NCBI GenBank assembly: GCA_005877705.1
Contig: VBNY01000020.1
Location: forward strand, 1-14,656
DNA length: 14,656 bases
Source: Gammaproteobacteria bacterium
Lineage (GTDB): Bacteria > Pseudomonadota > Gammaproteobacteria > Steroidobacterales > Steroidobacteraceae
Direction of reading: 5' to 3'
Of the stretch, positions 14,116-14,656 are shown piece by piece. The position numbers and the translations under genes were made by a program. Below the pieces are notes generated by a model, which searched no databases, had not been told where the DNA came from, and saw nothing but the letters and a program-made list of their open reading frames with translations. Positions within the stretch are counted from its first letter, which is position 1, and each line of letters opens with the position of its first letter.

Positions 14116-14656
14116 CGCATTCGCTACCGCGGCATTCCGCCTCGACCGCCCGGGCGTGCGAGCGGCGTTCGAGCGCGCCAGTGCGGGCTACGAGGCCGCT
14201 GCGGTGCTGCAACCACGGGTGTCGGACGAGCTGCTCGGGCGGCTCGAGCCGTTCAAGTTCGAGCCCCGAGTGGTGCTCGACCTCGGCGCCGGCACCGGAC
14301 GGGCCGCGCGCGAGCTGAAACGACGCTATCGGCGCGCGCTGGTCATAGCGCTCGACCTGGCGCCCGGCATGCTCAGGGAGGCGCGACGGCACCAACACCT
14401 CTTCCGCCGTTTCGAGCGTGTCTGCGCGGATGCGCTGCGTCTGCCGCTGGCGGAGTCGAGCGTGGACCTCGTGTTCAGCAGCCTCATGTTGCAATGGTGC
14501 GATCCACTGGATGAGGCGTTCGCTGAGATCCGCCGCGTGCTCAACCCCGAGGGCTTCTTTGCATTCACTACCTTCGGCCCGGACACGCTCAAGGAGCTGC
14601 GCGGCGCCTGGGCCGAGGCTGACGGATACAGCCACGTGAACCACTTCGCCGACATG
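14108..14656 (+). CDS. bioC: Malonyl-ACP O-methyltransferase, 3' end outside window
   Basis: The first 183 codons of BioC are visible (E. coli 251 aa); the gene continues past the right edge. BioC methylates malonyl-ACP with S-adenosylmethionine, disguising it so that fatty acid synthesis can build the pimeloyl chain. The visible part has RPGVRAAFERASAGYEAAAV (14-33), SAM motif I VLDLGAGTGRAA (56-67), ALDLAPGMLREAR (81-93), CADALRLPL (106-114), DLVFSSLMLQW (120-130), EIRRVLNPEGFFAFTTFGPDTLKEL starting at 140 with the BioC-typical FGPDTL, and HVNHFADM at the edge. The GTG at 14108 overlaps the bioH stop (14113-14115). Order bioF-bioH-bioC is common in gammaproteobacteria; bioD probably follows or lies elsewhere. 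Confidence 0.95.
   Translation, partial: MDNAFATAAFRLDRPGVRAAFERASAGYEAAAVLQPRVSDELLGRLEPFKFEPRVVLDLGAGTGRAARELKRRYRRALVIALDLAPGMLREARRHQHLFRRFERVCADALRLPLAESSVDLVFSSLMLQWCDPLDEAFAEIRRVLNPEGFFAFTTFGPDTLKELRGAWAEADGYSHVNHFADM

Noticed and set aside
1..14656. CRISPR arrays, tRNA or rRNA genes, transposases, phage genes or a novel defence cluster
   Set aside because: No regularly spaced repeats, no tRNA-like or rRNA sequence and no mobile-element proteins were seen. All substantial genes belong to known housekeeping or accessory metabolic families.

Overview
This is a GC-rich window (roughly two-thirds G+C by eye) made almost entirely of conserved housekeeping genes. Gene content and order (rph-rdgB, gmk-rpoZ-spoT-ridA-recG, ubiA, then bioB-bioF-bioH-bioC) indicate a gammaproteobacterium. 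A relative of the Xanthomonadales/Nevskiales/Steroidobacterales is my best guess, but the sequence alone does not fix the family. I see no insertion sequence, phage gene, tRNA, rRNA or CRISPR array, and no gene-free stretch over 300 bases.

Layout. (1) Positions 1-805, minus strand: yicC, running off the left edge. It diverges from a PP2C-type protein phosphatase gene (894-1685), which is followed by rph (1746-2483) and a damaged rdgB (2484-3137). (2) Positions 3154-6295: gmk, rpoZ and spoT, covering GMP phosphorylation, the RNA polymerase omega subunit and (p)ppGpp turnover. (3) Positions 6546-9975: ridA, recG and ubiA, with an 8-nt ridA/recG overlap. (4) Positions 10005-11102: a PAP2-family lipid phosphatase gene (minus) and a dgkA-type lipid kinase gene (plus) diverge from a 42-bp gap. 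(5) Positions 11195-14656: a biotin operon, bioB-bioF-bioH-bioC, with 4-nt and 8-nt overlaps at the last two junctions. A BirA-like inverted repeat lies before bioB, and bioC runs off the right edge.

The main oddity is that three genes carry what look like short internal deletions whose length is not a multiple of three. rdgB lacks about 68 nt including the GGFGYDP segment. spoT lacks about 41 nt inside its C-terminal ACT domain, with the true C-terminus continuing in another frame to 6350. bioF lacks its N-terminal codons next to an orphan Shine-Dalgarno. Their recurrence in one 14.6-kb window makes an assembly or consensus artefact at least as likely as real gene decay.

A second oddity is a diverged intergenic repeat in two copies (2497-2556 and 6400-6488). 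The copies share an exact 15-mer and similar right ends. One copy carries an extra 28-nt perfect hairpin, and the other encodes the N-terminal extension of RdgB. I did not find a convincing new multi-gene system here.
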